Of a stretch of 64,000 nucleotides of DNA, positions 63,948 to 64,000 are shown piece after piece. A program made the position numbers and the translations under genes. The stretch is from Gaetbulibacter sp. S0825 (GTDB lineage Bacteria > Bacteroidota > Bacteroidia > Flavobacteriales > Flavobacteriaceae), in NCBI RefSeq assembly GCF_011777505.1, contig NZ_JAATJT010000002.1, positions 372,001 through 436,000 of the forward strand, in the 5' to 3' direction. Within the stretch, counting starts at the first letter, position 1. The number at the start of each line of letters is the position of its first letter. Below the pieces are notes generated by a model that was given only the letters and a program-made list of their open reading frames with translations, made no database searches and was not told the DNA's origin.

Positions 63948-64000
63948 ATGACAGAAGTATTAAAAACAAAGAACAATCAATTTACCCAAAAACTAAACGC
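63948..64000 (+). CDS. 5' end of a gene cut by the window edge
   Basis: Reads MTEVLKTKNNQFTQKLNA and continues past the window. An upstream palindrome and repeats support a real start, but 17-18 residues are too few to name a family. Confidence 0.45.
   Translation, partial: MTEVLKTKNNQFTQKLN

Overview
The window is chromosomal DNA from a marine-type member of the Bacteroidota, most likely family Flavobacteriaceae. The evidence is AT-rich sequence, promoters of the TAnnTTTG type, almost no Shine-Dalgarno sequences, STN-domain TonB-dependent receptors next to DUF4249 lipoproteins, LytTR two-component systems, and a dense set of family-typical housekeeping genes (lpdA, rsgA, tilS, pabB, yifB, panB, sdaA).

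Left arm (1-38.2 kb). A peroxide-defence pair (katG plus an ankyrin protein) converges on a 2-Cys peroxiredoxin. Then come an NhaC antiporter, a YdjM-like membrane hydrolase, MarC, and a methionine gamma-lyase-like enzyme divergent from an Lrp regulator. A four-gene outer-membrane uptake operon (9.9-16.4 kb) precedes lpdA. A sigma factor with its own probable promoter heads an operon with a small protein and an MscS channel. A LytTR histidine kinase/response regulator pair (22.6-24.3 kb) lies beside two operons whose promoters share a nearly identical 34-bp element at exactly the same distance from the -7 box, so they are probably its regulon. A TetR gene with a clear operator leads into a frameshifted GNAT gene and rsgA. 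After these come a DEAD-box helicase, pabB, a sigma-like protein, tilS and a YheT-type hydrolase.

Mobile element (39,706-52,496). yifB/comM is cut after codon 476 by a 12,789-bp element. The missing 35 codons are found intact at 52,498-52,605. Rejoining the two ends across a shared AA dinucleotide restores a 512-residue YifB, and joining the element ends gives an attP with 25-bp half-sites that are 19/25 symmetric about that same AA. The integrase is a 511-residue large serine recombinase near the right end. Cargo comprises a caspase/CHAT-like protease candidate beside the integrase; an OLD-family ATPase-TOPRIM nuclease with an unrecognised 332-residue partner at the left end; a second, small serine recombinase; a plasmid-like core with a winged-helix protein and four 20-bp iterons; a three-gene unit ending in an SRAP/YedK-type protein; and several unknown small proteins. 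I see no relaxase, phage structural gene or conjugation gene. The OLD pair and the CHAT-like protein are the best candidates for an undescribed anti-phage function.

Right arm (52.6-64 kb). An Nramp-fold transporter lacking the usual metal-binding residues is in an operon with pxpABC (5-oxoprolinase), which suggests 5-oxoproline uptake and use. It is followed by a membrane protein/NarL-type histidine kinase pair without a response regulator, then aldehyde dehydrogenase, an RluA-type pseudouridine synthase, panB, an NTF2-like secreted protein, sdaA, and a collagen-like lipoprotein. A gene begins at the window edge. I saw no tRNA, rRNA or CRISPR array.
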